Shown in pieces: positions 37,802-50,250 of a DNA stretch of 64,000 nucleotides. Source of the DNA: Apostichopus japonicus (taxonomy: Eukaryota; Echinodermata; Holothuroidea; Aspidochirotida; Stichopodidae); assembly GCF_037975245.1 (NCBI RefSeq), contig NC_092576.1:35616611-35680610 (forward strand). The letters run 5' to 3'. The notes under the pieces are model-generated. The model searched no databases. It saw nothing but the letters and a program-made list of their open reading frames with translations, and was not told the DNA's origin. How positions within the stretch are numbered: position 1 is the first letter of the stretch; each line of letters starts with the position of its first letter. The position numbers were made by a program, and so were the translations under genes.

Positions 37802-39920
37802 CGGCCTAATATCTCAGTCCATACAGTGGCGCGATGGCTTGGCGCACTGTGCGAGCTGATGAGCGAGACTCTCTTTTGCATCGCTGGTTCGAACCCCGGT
37901 GATGACGTCTTTTGCCGATCTTTTACAGCGGGTGCCTACATGTTAAGCTGTAAGTATAAGTTATTCGGCCTAATATCTCAGTCCATACAGAGGCGCGATG
38001 GCTTGGCGCACTGTACGAGCTGATGAGCGAGACTCTCTTTTGCATCGCTGGTTCGAATCCCGGTGATGACGTCTTTTGCCGATCTTTTACAGCGGGTGCC
38101 TACATGTTAAGCTGTAAGTATAAGTTAATCGGCCTAATATCTCAGTCCATACAGAGGCGCGATGGCTTGGCGCACTGTACGAGCTGATGAGCGAGACTCT
38201 CTTTTGCATCGCTGGTTCGAATCCCGGTGATGACGTCTTTTGCCGATCTTTTACAGCGGGTGCCTACATGTTAAGCTGTAAGTATAAGTTATTCGGCCTA
38301 ATATCTCAGTCCATACAGAGGCGCGATGGCTTGGCGCACTGTACGAGCTGATGAGCGAGACTCTCTTTTGCATCGCTGGTTCGAATCCCGGTGATGACGT
38401 CTTTTGCCGATCTTTTACAGCGGTTGCCTACATGTTAAGCTGTAAGTATTAGTTAATCGGCTTAATATCTCAGTCCATACAGTGGCGCGATGGCTTGGCG
38501 CACTGTACGAGCTGATGAGCGAGACTCTCTTTTGCATCGCTGGTTCGAATCCCGGTGATGACGTCTTTTGCCGATCTTTTACAGCGGGTGCCTACATGTT
38601 AAGCTGTAAGTATTAGTTAATCGGCCTAATATCTCAGTCCATACAGTGGCGCGATGGCTTGGCGCACTGTACGAGCTGATGAGCGAGACTCTCTTTTGCA
38701 TCGCATGTTCGAACCCCGGTGATGACGTCTTTTGCCGATCTTTTACAGCGGGTGCCTACATGGGAAGCTGTAAGTATTAGTTAATCGGCTTAATATCTCA
38801 GTCCATACAGTGGCGCGATGGCTTGGCGCACTGTACGAGCTGATGAGCGAGACTCTCTTTTGCATCGCATGTTCGAACCCCGGTGATGACGTCTTTTGCC
38901 GATCTTTTACAGTGGGTGCCTACATGGGAAGCTGTAAGTATTAGTTAATCGGCCTAATATCTCAGTCCATACAGTGGCGCGATGGCTTGGCGCACTGTGC
39001 GAGCTGATGAGCGAGACTCTCTTTTGCATCGCTGGTTCGAACCCCGGTGATGACGTCTTTTGCCGATCTTTTTACAGCGGGTGCCTACATGTTAAGCTGT
39101 AAGTATTAGTTAATCGGCCTAATATCTCAGTCCATACAGTGGCGCGATGGCTTGGCGCACTGTGCGAGCTGATGAGCGAGACTCTCTTTTGCATCGCTGG
39201 TTCGAACCCCGGTGATGACGTCTTTTGCCGATCTTTTACAGCGGGTGCCTACATGTTAAGCTGTAAGTATAAGTTATTCGGCCTAATATCTCAGTCCATA
39301 CAGTGGCGCGATGGCTTGGCGCACTGTACGAGCTGATGAGCGAGACTCTCTTTTGCATCGCTGGTTCGAACCCCGGTGATGACGTCTTTTGCCGATCTTT
39401 TACAGCGGGTGCCTAGATGTTAAGCTGTAAGTATAAGTTATTCGGCCTAATATCTCAGTCCATACAGAGGCGCGATGGCTTGGCGCACTGTACGAGCTGA
39501 TGAGCGAGACTCTCTTTTGCATCGCTGGTTCGAATCCCGGTGATGACGTCTTTTGCCGATCTTTTACAGCGGGTGCCTACATGTTAAGCTGTAAGTATAA
39601 GTTATTCGGCCTAATATCTCAGTCCATACAGAGGCGCGATGGCTTGGCGCACTGTACGAGCTGATGAGCGAGACTCTCTTTTGCATCGCTGGTTCGAATC
39701 CCGGTGATGACGTCTTTTGCCGATCTTTTACAGCGGGTGCCTACATGTTAAGCTGTAAGTATAAGTTATTAGGCCTAATATCTCAGTCCATACAGAGGCG
39801 CGATGGCTTGGCGCACTGTACGAGCTGATGAGCGAGACTCTCTTTTGCATCGCTGGTTCGAATCCCGGTGATGACGTCTTTTGCCGATCTTTTACAGCGG
39901 GTGCCTACATGTTAAGCTGT
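37802..39920 (+). repeat. Eight-monomer period (1313 bp) with GAGGCGCG expansion
   Basis: The GTGCGAG monomer with a GTATAAG tail recurs at 37802 and 39115, 1313 bp apart. Each is followed within one or two units by three monomers in which the A box starts AGGCGCGATGG (37990, 38153, 38318; 39469, 39631, 39795). Two GCATGTTCG/GGGAAG monomers are shared with 37.3-37.6 kb. Confidence 0.85.
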
Positions 39921-42900
39921 AAGTATTAGTTAATCGGCCTAATATCTCAGTCCATACAGTGGCGCGATGGCTTGGCGCACTGTGCGAGCTGATGAGCGAG
40001 ACTCTCTTTTGCATCGCTTGTTCGAACTCCGGTGATGACGTCTTTTGCCGATCTTTTACAACGGGTGCCTACATAGGGTGCTGTAAGTATTAGTTAATCG
40101 GCCTAATATCTCAGTCCATACAGTGGCGCGATGGCTTGGCGCACTGTGCGAGCTGATGAGCGAGACTCTCTTTTGCATCGCTGGTTCGAACCCCGGTGAT
40201 GACGTCTTTTGCCGATCTTTTTACAGCGGGTGCCTACATGTTAAGCTGTAAGTATTAGTTAATCGGCCTAATATCTCAGTCCATACAGTGGCGCGATGGC
40301 TTGGCGCACTGTACGAGCTGATGAGCGAGACTCTCTTTTGCATCGCTGGTTCGAACCCCGGTGATGACGTCTTTTGCCGATCTTTTACAGCGGGTGCCTA
40401 CATGTTAAGCTGTAAGTATTAGTTAATCGGCTTAATATCTCAGTCCATACAGTGGCGCGATGGCTTGGCGCACTGTACGAGCTGATGAGCGAGACTCTCT
40501 TTTGCATCGCTGGTTCGAAACCCGGTGATGACGTCTTTTGCCGATCTTTTACAGCGGGTGCCTACATGGGGAGCTGTAAGTATTAGTTAATCGGCCTAAT
40601 ATCTCAGTCCATACAGTGGCGCGATGGCTTGGCGCACTGTACGAGCTGATGAGCGAGACTCTCTTTTGCATCGCTGGTTCGAACCCCGGTGATGACGTCT
40701 TTTGCCGATCTTTTACAGCGGGTGCCTACATGTTAAGCTGTAAGTATTAGTTAATCGGCCTATTATCACAGTCCATACAGTGGCGCGATGGCTTGGCGCA
40801 CTGTACGAGCTGATGAGCGAGACTCTCTTTTGCATCGCTGGTTCGAACCCCGGTGATGACGTCTTTTGCCGATCTTTTTACAGCGGGTGCCTACATGGGA
40901 AATTGTAAGTATTAGTTAATCGGCCTAATATCTCAGTCCATACAGTGGCGCGATGGCTTGGCGCACTGTACGAGCTGATGAGCGAGACTCTCTTTTGCAT
41001 CGCTGGTTCGAACCCCGGTGATGACGTCTTTTGCCGATCTTTTACAGCGGGTGCCTACATGGGAAGCTGTAAATATTAGTTAATCGGCCTAATATCTCAG
41101 TCCATACAGTGGCGCGATGGCTTGGCGCACTGTACGAGCTGATGAGCGAGACTCTCTTTTGCATCGCTGGTTCGAACCCCGGTGATGACGTCTTTTGCCG
41201 ATCTTTTACAGCGGGTGCCTACATGTTAAGCTGTAAGTATTAGTTATTCGGCCTAAGATCTAAGTCCATACAGTGGCGCGATGGCTTGGCGCACTGTACG
41301 AGCTGATGAGCGAGACTCTCTTTTGCATCGCTGGTTCGAACCCCGGTGATGACGTCTTTTGCCGATCTTTTACAGCGGGTGCCTACATGGGAAGCTGTAA
41401 GTATTAGTTAATCGGCCTAATATCTCAGTCCATACAGTGGCGCGATGGCTTGGCGCACTGTGCGAGCTGATGAGCGAGACTCTCTTTTGCATCGCTGGTT
41501 CGAACCCCGGTGATGACGTCTTTTGCCGATCTTTTACAACGGGTGCCTACATGTTAAGCTGTAAGTATTAGTTAATCGGCCTAATATCTCAGTCCATACA
41601 GTGGCGCGATGGCTTGGCGCACTGTACGAGCTGATGAGCGAGACTCTCTTTTGCATCGCTGGTTCGAACCCCGGTGATGACGTCTTTTGCCGATCTTTTA
41701 CAGCGGGTGCCTACATGTTAAGCTGTAAGTATTAGTTAATCGGCCTAATATCTCAGTCCATACAGTGGCGCGATGGCTTGGCGCACTGTACGAGCTGATG
41801 AGCGAGACTCTCTTTTGCATCGCTGGTTCGAACCCCGGTGATGACGTCTTTTGCCGATCTTTTACAGCGGGTGCCTACATGTTAAGCTGTAAGTATTAGT
41901 TATTCGGCCTAAGATCTAAGTCCATACAGTGGCGCGATGGCTTGGCGCACTGTACGAGCTGATGAGCGAGACTCTCTTTTGCATCGCTGGTTCGAACCCC
42001 GGTGATGACGTCTTTTGCCGATCTTTTACAGCGGGTGCCTACATGTTAAGCTGTAAGTATTAGTTATTCGGCCTAAGATCTCAGTCCATACAGTGGCGCG
42101 ATGGCTTGGCGCACTGTACGAGCTGATGAGCGAGACTCTCTTTTGCATCGCTGGTTCGAATCCCGGTGATGACGTCTTTTGCCGATCTTTTACAGCGGGT
42201 GCCTACATGTTAAGCTGTAAGTATTAGTTAATCGGCCTAATATCTCAGTCCATACAGTGGCGCGATGGCTTGTCGCACTGTACGAGCTGATGGGCGAGAC
42301 TCTCTTTTGCATCGCATGTTCGAACCCCGGTGATGACGTCTTTTGCCGATCTTTTACAGCGGGTGCCTACATGGGAAGCTGTAAGTATTAGTTAATCGGC
42401 CTAATATCTCAGTCCATACAGTGGCGCGATGGCTTGGCGCACTGTGCGAGCTGATGAGCGAGACTCTCTTTTGCATCGCTGGTTCGAACCCCGGTGATGA
42501 CGTCTTTTGCCGATCTTTTACAACGGGTGCCTACATGTTAAGCTGTAAGTATTAGTTAATCGGCCTAATATCTCAGTCCATACATTGGCGCGATGGCTTG
42601 GCGCACTGTGCGAGCTGATGAGCGAGACTCTCTTTTGCATCGCTGGTTCGAACCCCGGTGATGACGTCTTTTGCCGATCTTTTACAACGGGTGCCTACAT
42701 GGGGTGCTGTAAGTATTAGTTAATCGGCCTAATATCTCAGTCCATACAGTGGCGCGATGGCTTGGCGCACTGTGCGAGCTGATGAGCGAGACTCTCTTTT
42801 GCATCGCTGGTTCGAACCCCGGTGATGACGTCTTTTGCCGATCTTTTTACAGCGGGTGCCTACATGGGGAGCTGTAAGTATTAGTTATTCGGCCTAATAT

Positions 42901-43218
42901 CTCAGTCCATACAGTGGCGCGATGGCTTGGCGCACTGTACGAGCTGATGAGCGAGACTCTCTTTTGCATCGCTGGTTCGAATCCCGGTGATGACGTCTTT
43001 TGCCGATCTTTTACAGCGTGTGCCTACATGGGGAGCTGTAAGTATTAGTTAATCGGCCTAATATCTCAGTCCATACAGTGGCGCGATGGCTTGGCGCACT
43101 GTGCGAGCTGATGAGCGAGACTCTCTTTTGCATCGCTGGTTCGAAGCCCGGTGATGACGTCTTTTGCCGATCTTTTTACAGCGGGTGCCTACATGGGGAG
43201 CTGTAAGTATTAGTTAAT
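39921..43218 (+). repeat. Mixed 164-bp monomers
   Basis: About twenty units. AAGATCTAAG monomers at about 41252 and 41909 and the CTATTATCACAG monomer at about 40761 repeat tags of the 36-37 kb region. CATGGGAAATTG near 40896 and TGGCTTGTCGC near 42267 are private changes. No gene is seen. Confidence 0.85.
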
Positions 43219-43373
43219 CGGCTTAATATCTCAGTCCATACAGTGGCGCGATGGCTTGACGAGCTGATGAGCGAGACTCTCTTTTGCATCGCTGGTTCGA
43301 ACCCCGGTGATGACGTCTTTTGCCGTTCTTTTACACCGAGTGCCTACATGGGAAGCTGTAAGTATTAGTTAAT
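43219..43373 (+). repeat. Short 155-bp monomer with a 9-bp deletion in the D-arm region
   Basis: The sequence reads ATGGCTTGACGAGCTG at 43251-43266 where other copies have GCGCACTGT between TTG and ACG. The deletion removes the 3' half of the GCGC D-stem pair and the ACTGT arm of hairpin 1. The unit also has TGCCGTTC and ACACCGAGTG changes. It is the largest deletion I saw in the window. Confidence 0.93.
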
Positions 43374-46300
43374 CGGCCTAATATCTCAGTCCATACAGTG
43401 GCGCGATGGCTTGGCGCACTGTACGAGCTGATGAGCGAGACTCTCTTTTGCATCGCTGGTTCGAACCCCGGTGATGACGTCTTTTGCCGATCTTTTACAG
43501 CGGGTGCCTACATGTTAAGCTGTAAGTATTAGTTATTAGGCCTAATATCTCAGTCCATACAGTGGCGCGATGGCTTGGCGCACTGTACGAGCTGATGAGC
43601 GAGACTCTCTTTTGCATCGCTGGTTCGAACCCCGGTGATGACGTCTTTTGCCGATCTTTTACAGCGTGTGCCTACATGGGGAGCTGTAAGTATTAGTTAA
43701 TCGGCCTAATATCTCAGTCCATACAGTGGCGCGATGGCTTGGCGCACTGTACGAGCTGATGAGCGAGACTCTCTTTTGCATCGCTTGTTCGAACCCCGGT
43801 GATGACGTCTTTTGCCGATCTTTTACAGCGGGTGCCTACATGTTAAGCTGTAAGTATTAGTTAATCGGCCTAATATCTCAGTCCATACAGTGGCGCGATG
43901 GCTTGGCGCACTGTACGAGCTGATGAGCGAGACTCTCTTTTGCATCGCTTGTTCGAACCCCGATGATGACGTCTTTTGCCGATCTTTTACAGCGAGTGCC
44001 TACATGGGAAGCTGTAAGTATTAGTTAATCGGCCTAATATCTCAGTCCATACAGTGGCGCGATGGCTTGGCGCACTGTACGAGCTGATGAGCGAGACTCT
44101 CTTTTGCATCGCTGGTTCGAACCCCGGTGATGACGTCTTTTGCCGATCTTTTAAAGCGGCTGCCTACATGTTAAGCTGTAAGTATTAGTTAATCGGCTTA
44201 ATATCTCAGTCCATACAGTGGCGCGATGGCTTGGCGCACTGTACGAGCTGATGCGCGAGACTCTCTTTTGCATCGCTGGTTCGAACCCCGGTGATGACGT
44301 CTTTTGCCGATCTTTTACAGCGGGTGCCTACATGTTAAGCTGTAAGTATTAGTTAATCGGCCTAATATCTCAGTCCATACAGTGGCGCGATGGCTTGGCG
44401 CACTGTACGAGCTGATGAGCGAGACTCTCTTTTGCATCGCTGGTTCGAAACCCGGTGATGACGTCTTTTGCCGATCTTTTACAGCGGGTGCCTACATGTT
44501 AAGCTGTAAGTATTAGTTAATCGGCCTAATATCTCAGTCCATACAGTGGCGCGATGGCTTGGCGCACTGTACGAGCTGATGAGCGAGACTCTCTTTTGCA
44601 TCGCTGGTTCGAACCCCGGTGATGACGTCTTTTGCCGATCTTTTACAGCGGGTGCCTACATGGGGAGCTGTAAGTATTAGTTAATCGGCCTAATATCTCA
44701 GTCCATACAGTGGCGCGATGGCTTGGCGCACTGTACGAGCTGATGAGCGAGACTCTCTTTTGCATCGCTGGTTCGAACCCCGGTGATGACGTCTTTTGCC
44801 GATCTTTTACAGCGGGTGCCTACATGGGGAGCTGTAAGTATTAGTTAATCGGCCTAATATCTCAGTCCATACAGTGGCGCGATGGCTTGGCGCACTGTAC
44901 GAGCTGATGAGCGAGACTCTCTTTTGCATCGCTGGTTCGAACCCCGGTGATGACGTCTTTTGCCGATCTTTTACAGCGGGTGCCTACATGTTAAGCTGTA
45001 AGTATTAGTTAATCGGCCTAATATCTCAGTCCATACAGTGGCGCGATGGCTTGGCGCACTGTACGAGCTGATGAGCGAGACTCTCTTTTGCATCGCTGGT
45101 TCGAAACCCGGTGATGACGTCTTTTGCCGATCTTTTACAGCGGGTGCCTACATGTTAAGCTGTAAGTATTAGTTAATCGGCCTAATATCTCAGTCCATAC
45201 AGTGGCGCGATGGCTTGGCGCACTGTACGAGCTGATGAGCGAGACTCTCTTTTGCATCGCTGGTTCGAACCCGGTGATGACGTCTTTTGCCGTTCTTTTA
45301 CAGCGGGTGCCTATATGGGGAGCTGTAAGTATTAGTTAATCGGCATAATATCTTAGTCCATACAGTGGCGCGATGGCTTGGCGCACTGTACAAGCTGATG
45401 AGCGAGACTCTCTTTTGCATCGCTGGTTCGAAACCCGGTGATGACGTCTTTTGCCGTTCTTTTACAGCGGGTGCCTATATGGGGAGCTGTAAGTATTAGT
45501 TAATCGGCATAATATCTCAGTCCATACAGTGGCGCGATGGCTTGGCGCACTGTACGAGCTGATGAGCGAGACTCTCTTTTGCATCGCTGGTTCGAAACCC
45601 GGTGATGACGTCTTTTGCCGTTCTTTTACAGCGGGTGCCTACATGGGGAGCTGTAAGTATTAGTTAATCGGCATAATATCTCAGTCCATACAGTGGCGCG
45701 ATGGCTTGGCGCACTGTACGAGCTGATGAGCGAGACTCTCTTTTGCATCGCTGGTTCGAACCCCGGTGATGACGTCTTTTGCCGATCTTTTACAGCGGGT
45801 GCCTACATGGGTAGCTGTAAGTATTAGTTAATCGGCATAATATCTCAGTCCATACAGTGGCGCGATGGCTTGGCGCACTGTACGAGCTGATGAGCGAGAC
45901 TTTCTTTTGCATCGCTGGTTCGAACCCCGGTGATGACGTCTTTTGCCGATCTTTTACAGCGGGTGCCTACATGGGGAGCTGTAATTATTAGTTAATCGGC
46001 CTAATATCTCAGTCCATACAGTGGCGCGATGGCTTGGAGCACTGTACGAGCTGATGAGCGAGACTCTCTTTTGCATCGCTGGTTCGAACCCCGGTGATGA
46101 CGTCTTTTGCCGATCTTTTACAGCGGGTGCCTACATGGGGAGCTGTAAGTATTAGTTAATCGGCCTAATATCTCAGTCCATACAGTGGCGCGATGGCTTG
46201 GCGCACTGTACGAGCTGATGAGCGAGACTCTCTTTTGCATCGCTGGTTCGAACCCCGGTGATGACGTCTTTTGCCGATCTTTTACAGCGGGTGCCTACAT

Positions 46301-46652
46301 GGGGAGCTGTAAGTATTAGTTAATCGGCCTAATATCTCAGTCCATACAGTGGCGCGATGGCTTGGCGCACTGTACGAGCTGATGAGCGAGACTCTCTTTT
46401 GCATCGCTGGTTCGAACCCCGGTGATGACGTCTTTTGCCGATCTTTTACAGCGGGTGCCTACATGTTAAGCTGTAAGTATTAGTTAATCGGCCTAATATC
46501 TTAGTCCATACAGTGGCGCGATGGCTTGGCGCACTGTACGAGCTGATGAGCGAGACTCTTTTTTGCATCGCTGGTTCGAACCCCGGTGATGACGTCTTTT
46601 GCCGATCTTTTACAGCGGGTGCCTACATGTTAAGCTGTAAGTATTAGTTAAT
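43374..46652 (+). repeat. Twenty monomers including the GGCATAATA subfamily, copied at about 52.6-56.0 kb
   Basis: Four consecutive CGGCATAATA monomers (from 45341), most with GAAACCC, TGCCGTTCTTTTAC and TATATGGGG. The matching cluster starts at 54366 (offset 9025). A later shared tag, CTTAGTCC at about 46500, has its partner at about 55853 (offset 9353), so the later copy holds two more monomers. One C is missing in the B box near 45268. Confidence 0.87.
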
Positions 46653-48620
46653 CGGCCTAATATCTCAGTCCATACAGTGGCGCGATGGCTTGGCGCACTG
46701 TACGAGCTGATGAGCGAGACTCTCTTTTGCATCGCTGGTTCGAACCCCGGTGATGACGTCTTTTGCCGATCTTTTACAGCGGGTGCCTAGATGGGAAGCT
46801 GTAAGTATTAGTTAATCGGCCTAATATCTCAGTCCATACAGTGGCGCGATGGCTTGGCGCACTGTACGAGCTGATGAGCGAGACTCTCTTTTGCATCGCT
46901 GGTTCGAACCCCGGTGATGACGTCTTTTGCCGATCTTTTACAGCGGGTGCCTAGATGGGAAGCTGTAAGTATTAGTTAATCGGCCTAATATCTCAGTCCA
47001 TACAGTGGCGCGATGGCTTGGCGCACTGTACGAGCTGATGAGCGAGACTCTCTTTTGCATCGCTGGTTCGAACCCCGGTGATGACGTCTTTTGCCGATCT
47101 TTTACAGCGGGTGCCTAGATGGGAAGCTGTAAGTATTAGTTAATCGGCCTAATATCTCAGTCCATACAGTGGCGCGATGGCTTGGCGCACTGTACGAGCT
47201 GATGAGCGAGACTCTCTTTTGCATCGGTGGTTCGAACCCCGGTGATGACGTCTTTTGCCGATCTTTTACAGCGGGTGCCTACATGTTAAGCTGTAAGTAT
47301 TAGTTAATCGGCCTAATATCTCAGTCCATACATTGGCGCGATGGCTTGGCGCACTGTACGAGCTGATGAGCGAGACTCTCTTTTGCATCGCTGGTTCGAA
47401 CCCCGGTGATGACGTCTTTTGCCGATCTTTTACAGCGGGTGCCTACATGTTAAGCTGTAAGTATCAGTTAATCGGCCTAATATCTCAGTCCTTACAGTGG
47501 CGCGATGGCTTGGCGCACTGTACGAGCTGATGAGCGAGACTCTCTTTTGCATCGCTGGTTCGAACCCCGGTGATGACGTCTTTTGCCGATCTTTTACAGC
47601 GGGTGCCTACATGTTAAGCTGTAAGTATTAGTTAATCGGCCTAATATCTCAGTCCATACAGTGGCGCGATGGCTTGGCGCACTGTACGAGCTGATGAGCG
47701 AGACTCTCTTTTGCATCGCTGGTTCGAACCCCGGTGATGACGTCTTTTGCCGATCTTTTACAGCGGGTGCCTAGATGGGAAGCTGTAAGTATTAGTTAAT
47801 CGGCCTAATATCTCAGTCCATACAGTGGCGCGATGGCTTGGCGCACTGTACGAGCTGATGAGCGAGACTCTCTTTTGCATCGCTGGTTCGAACCCCGGTG
47901 ATGACGTCTTTTGCCGATCTTTTACAGCGGGTGCCTAGATGGGAAGCTGTAAGTATTAGTTAATCGGCCTAATATCTCAGTCCATACAGTGGCGCGATGG
48001 CTTGGCGCACTGTACGAGCTGATGAGCGAGACTCTCTTTTGCATCGCTGGTTCGAACCCCGGTGATGACGTCTTTTGCCGATCTTTTACAGCGGGTGCCT
48101 ACATGTTAAGCTGTAAGTATTAGTTAATCGGCCTAATATCTCAGTCCATACATTGGCGCGATGGCTTGGCGCACTGTACGAGCTGATGAGCGAGACTCTC
48201 TTTTGCATCGCTGGTTCGAACCCCGGTGATGACGTCTTTTGCCGATCTTTTACAGCGGGTGCCTACATGTTAAGCTGTAAGTATCAGTTAATCGGCCTAA
48301 TATCTCAGTCCTTACAGTGGCGCGATGGCTTGGCGCACTGTACGAGCTGATGAGCGAGACTCTCTTTTGCATCGCTGGTTCGAACCCCGGTGATGACGTC
48401 TTTTGCCGATCTTTTACAGCGGGTGCCTACATGTTAAGCTGTAAGTATTAGTTAATCGGCCTAATATCTCAGTCCTTACAGTGGCGCGATGGCTTGGCGC
48501 ACTGTACAAGCTGATGAGCGAGACTCTCTTTTGCATCGCTGGTTCAAACCCCGGTGATGACGTCTTTTGCCGATCTTTTACAGCGGGTGCCTACATGGGA
48601 AGCTGTAAGTATTAGTTAAT
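46653..48620 (+). repeat. Five-monomer units (820 bp) with CTAGATGGGAAG tags
   Basis: Units start at 47309 and 48129: an ACATTGG monomer with a GTATCAG tail, then a GTCCTTACAG monomer. The first is followed by two CTAGATGGGAAG monomers. The same module starts at 50757, 51577 and 56498. GGTTCAAACC with TACAAGCTG (about 48507 and 48544) recurs at about 52130. Confidence 0.88.
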
Positions 48621-50250
48621 CGGCCTAATATCTCAGTCCATACAGTGGCGCGATGGCTTGGCGCACTGTACGAGCTGATGAGCGAGACTCTCTTTTGCAT
48701 CGGTGGTTCGAACCCCGGTGATGACGTCTTTTGCCGATCTTTTACAGCGGGTGCCTACATGGGGTGCTGTAAGTATTAGTTATTCGGCCTAATATCTCAG
48801 TCCATACAGTGGCGCGATGGCTTGGCGCACTGTGCGAGCTGATGAGCGAGACTCTCTTTTGCATCGGTGGTTCGAACCCCGGTGATGACGTCTTTTGCCG
48901 ATCTTTTTACAGCGGGTGCCTACATGGGGAGCTGTAAGCATTAGTTATTCGGCCTAATATCTCAGTCCATACAGTGGCGCGATGGCTTGGCGCACTGTCC
49001 GAGCTGATGAGCGAGACTCTCTTTTGCATCGCTGGTTCGAATCCCGGTGATGACGTCTTTTGCCGATCTTTTACAGCGTGTGCCTACATGGGGAGCTGTA
49101 AGTATTAGTTAATCGGCCTAATATCTCAGTCCATACAGTGGCGCGATGGCTTGGCGCACTGTACGAGCTGATGAGCGAGACTCTCTTTTGCATCGCTGGT
49201 TCGAATCCCGGTGATGACGTCTTTTGCCGATCTTTTACAACGGGTGCCTACATGGGTTGTGCTGTAAGTATTAGTTATTCGGCCTAATATCTCAGTCCAT
49301 ACAGTGGCGCGATGGCTTGGCGCACTGTACGAGCTGATGAGCGAGACTCTCTTTTGCATCGCTGGTTCGAAACCCGGTGATGACGTCTTTTGCCGATCTT
49401 TTACAGCGGGTGCCTACATGGGGAGCTGTAAGTATTAGTTAATCGGCCTAATATCTCAGTCCATACAGTGGCGCAATGGCTTGGCGCACTGTACGAGCTG
49501 ATGAGCGAGACTCTCTTTTGCATCGCTGGTTCGAACCCCGGTGATGACGTCTTTTGCCGATCTTTTACAGCGAGTGCCTATATGGGAAGCTGTAAGTATT
49601 AGTTAATCGGCCTAATATCTCAGTCCATACAGTGGCGCGATGGCTTGGCGCACTGTACGAGCTGATGAGCGAGACTCTCTTTTGCATCGCTGGTTCGAAC
49701 CCCGGTGATGACGTCTTTTGCCGATCTTTTACAGCGGGTGCCTACATGGGGAGCTGTAAGTATTAGTTAATCGGCCTAATATCTCAGTCCATACAGTGGC
49801 GCGATGGCTTGGCGCACTGTACGAGCTGATGAGCGAGACTCTCTTTTGCATCGCTGGTTCGAACCCCGGTGATGACGTCTTTTGCCGATCTTTTACAGCG
49901 GGTGCCTACATGTTAAGCTGTAAGTATTAGTTAATCGGCCTAATATCTCAGTCCATACAGTGGCGCGATGGCTTGGCGCACTGTACGAGCTGATGAGCGA
50001 GACTCTCTTTTGCATCGCTGGTTCGAACCCCGGTGATGACGTCTTTTGCCGATCTTTTACAGCGGGTGCCTACATGTTAAGCTGTAAGTATTAGTTATTC
50101 GGCCTAATATCTCAGTCCATACAGTGGCGCGATGGCTTGGCGCACTGTACGAGCTGATGAGCGAGACTCTCTTTTGCATCGCTGGTTCGAACCCCGGTGA
50201 TGACGTCTTTTGCCGTTCTTTTTACAGCGGGTGCCTACATGTTAAGCTGT
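48621..50250 (+). repeat. Segment copied at 52561, with one extra 166-bp monomer
   Basis: GTAAGCATT (48935 and 52875) and ACTGTCCGAG (48994 and 52934) share offset 3940. After 49280 the offset becomes 3774 (GCGCAATGG at 49471 and 53245). The 166-bp difference equals the monomer 49114-49279, which carries ACAACGGG and a two-base insertion giving CATGGGTTGTGCTG. Confidence 0.93.
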
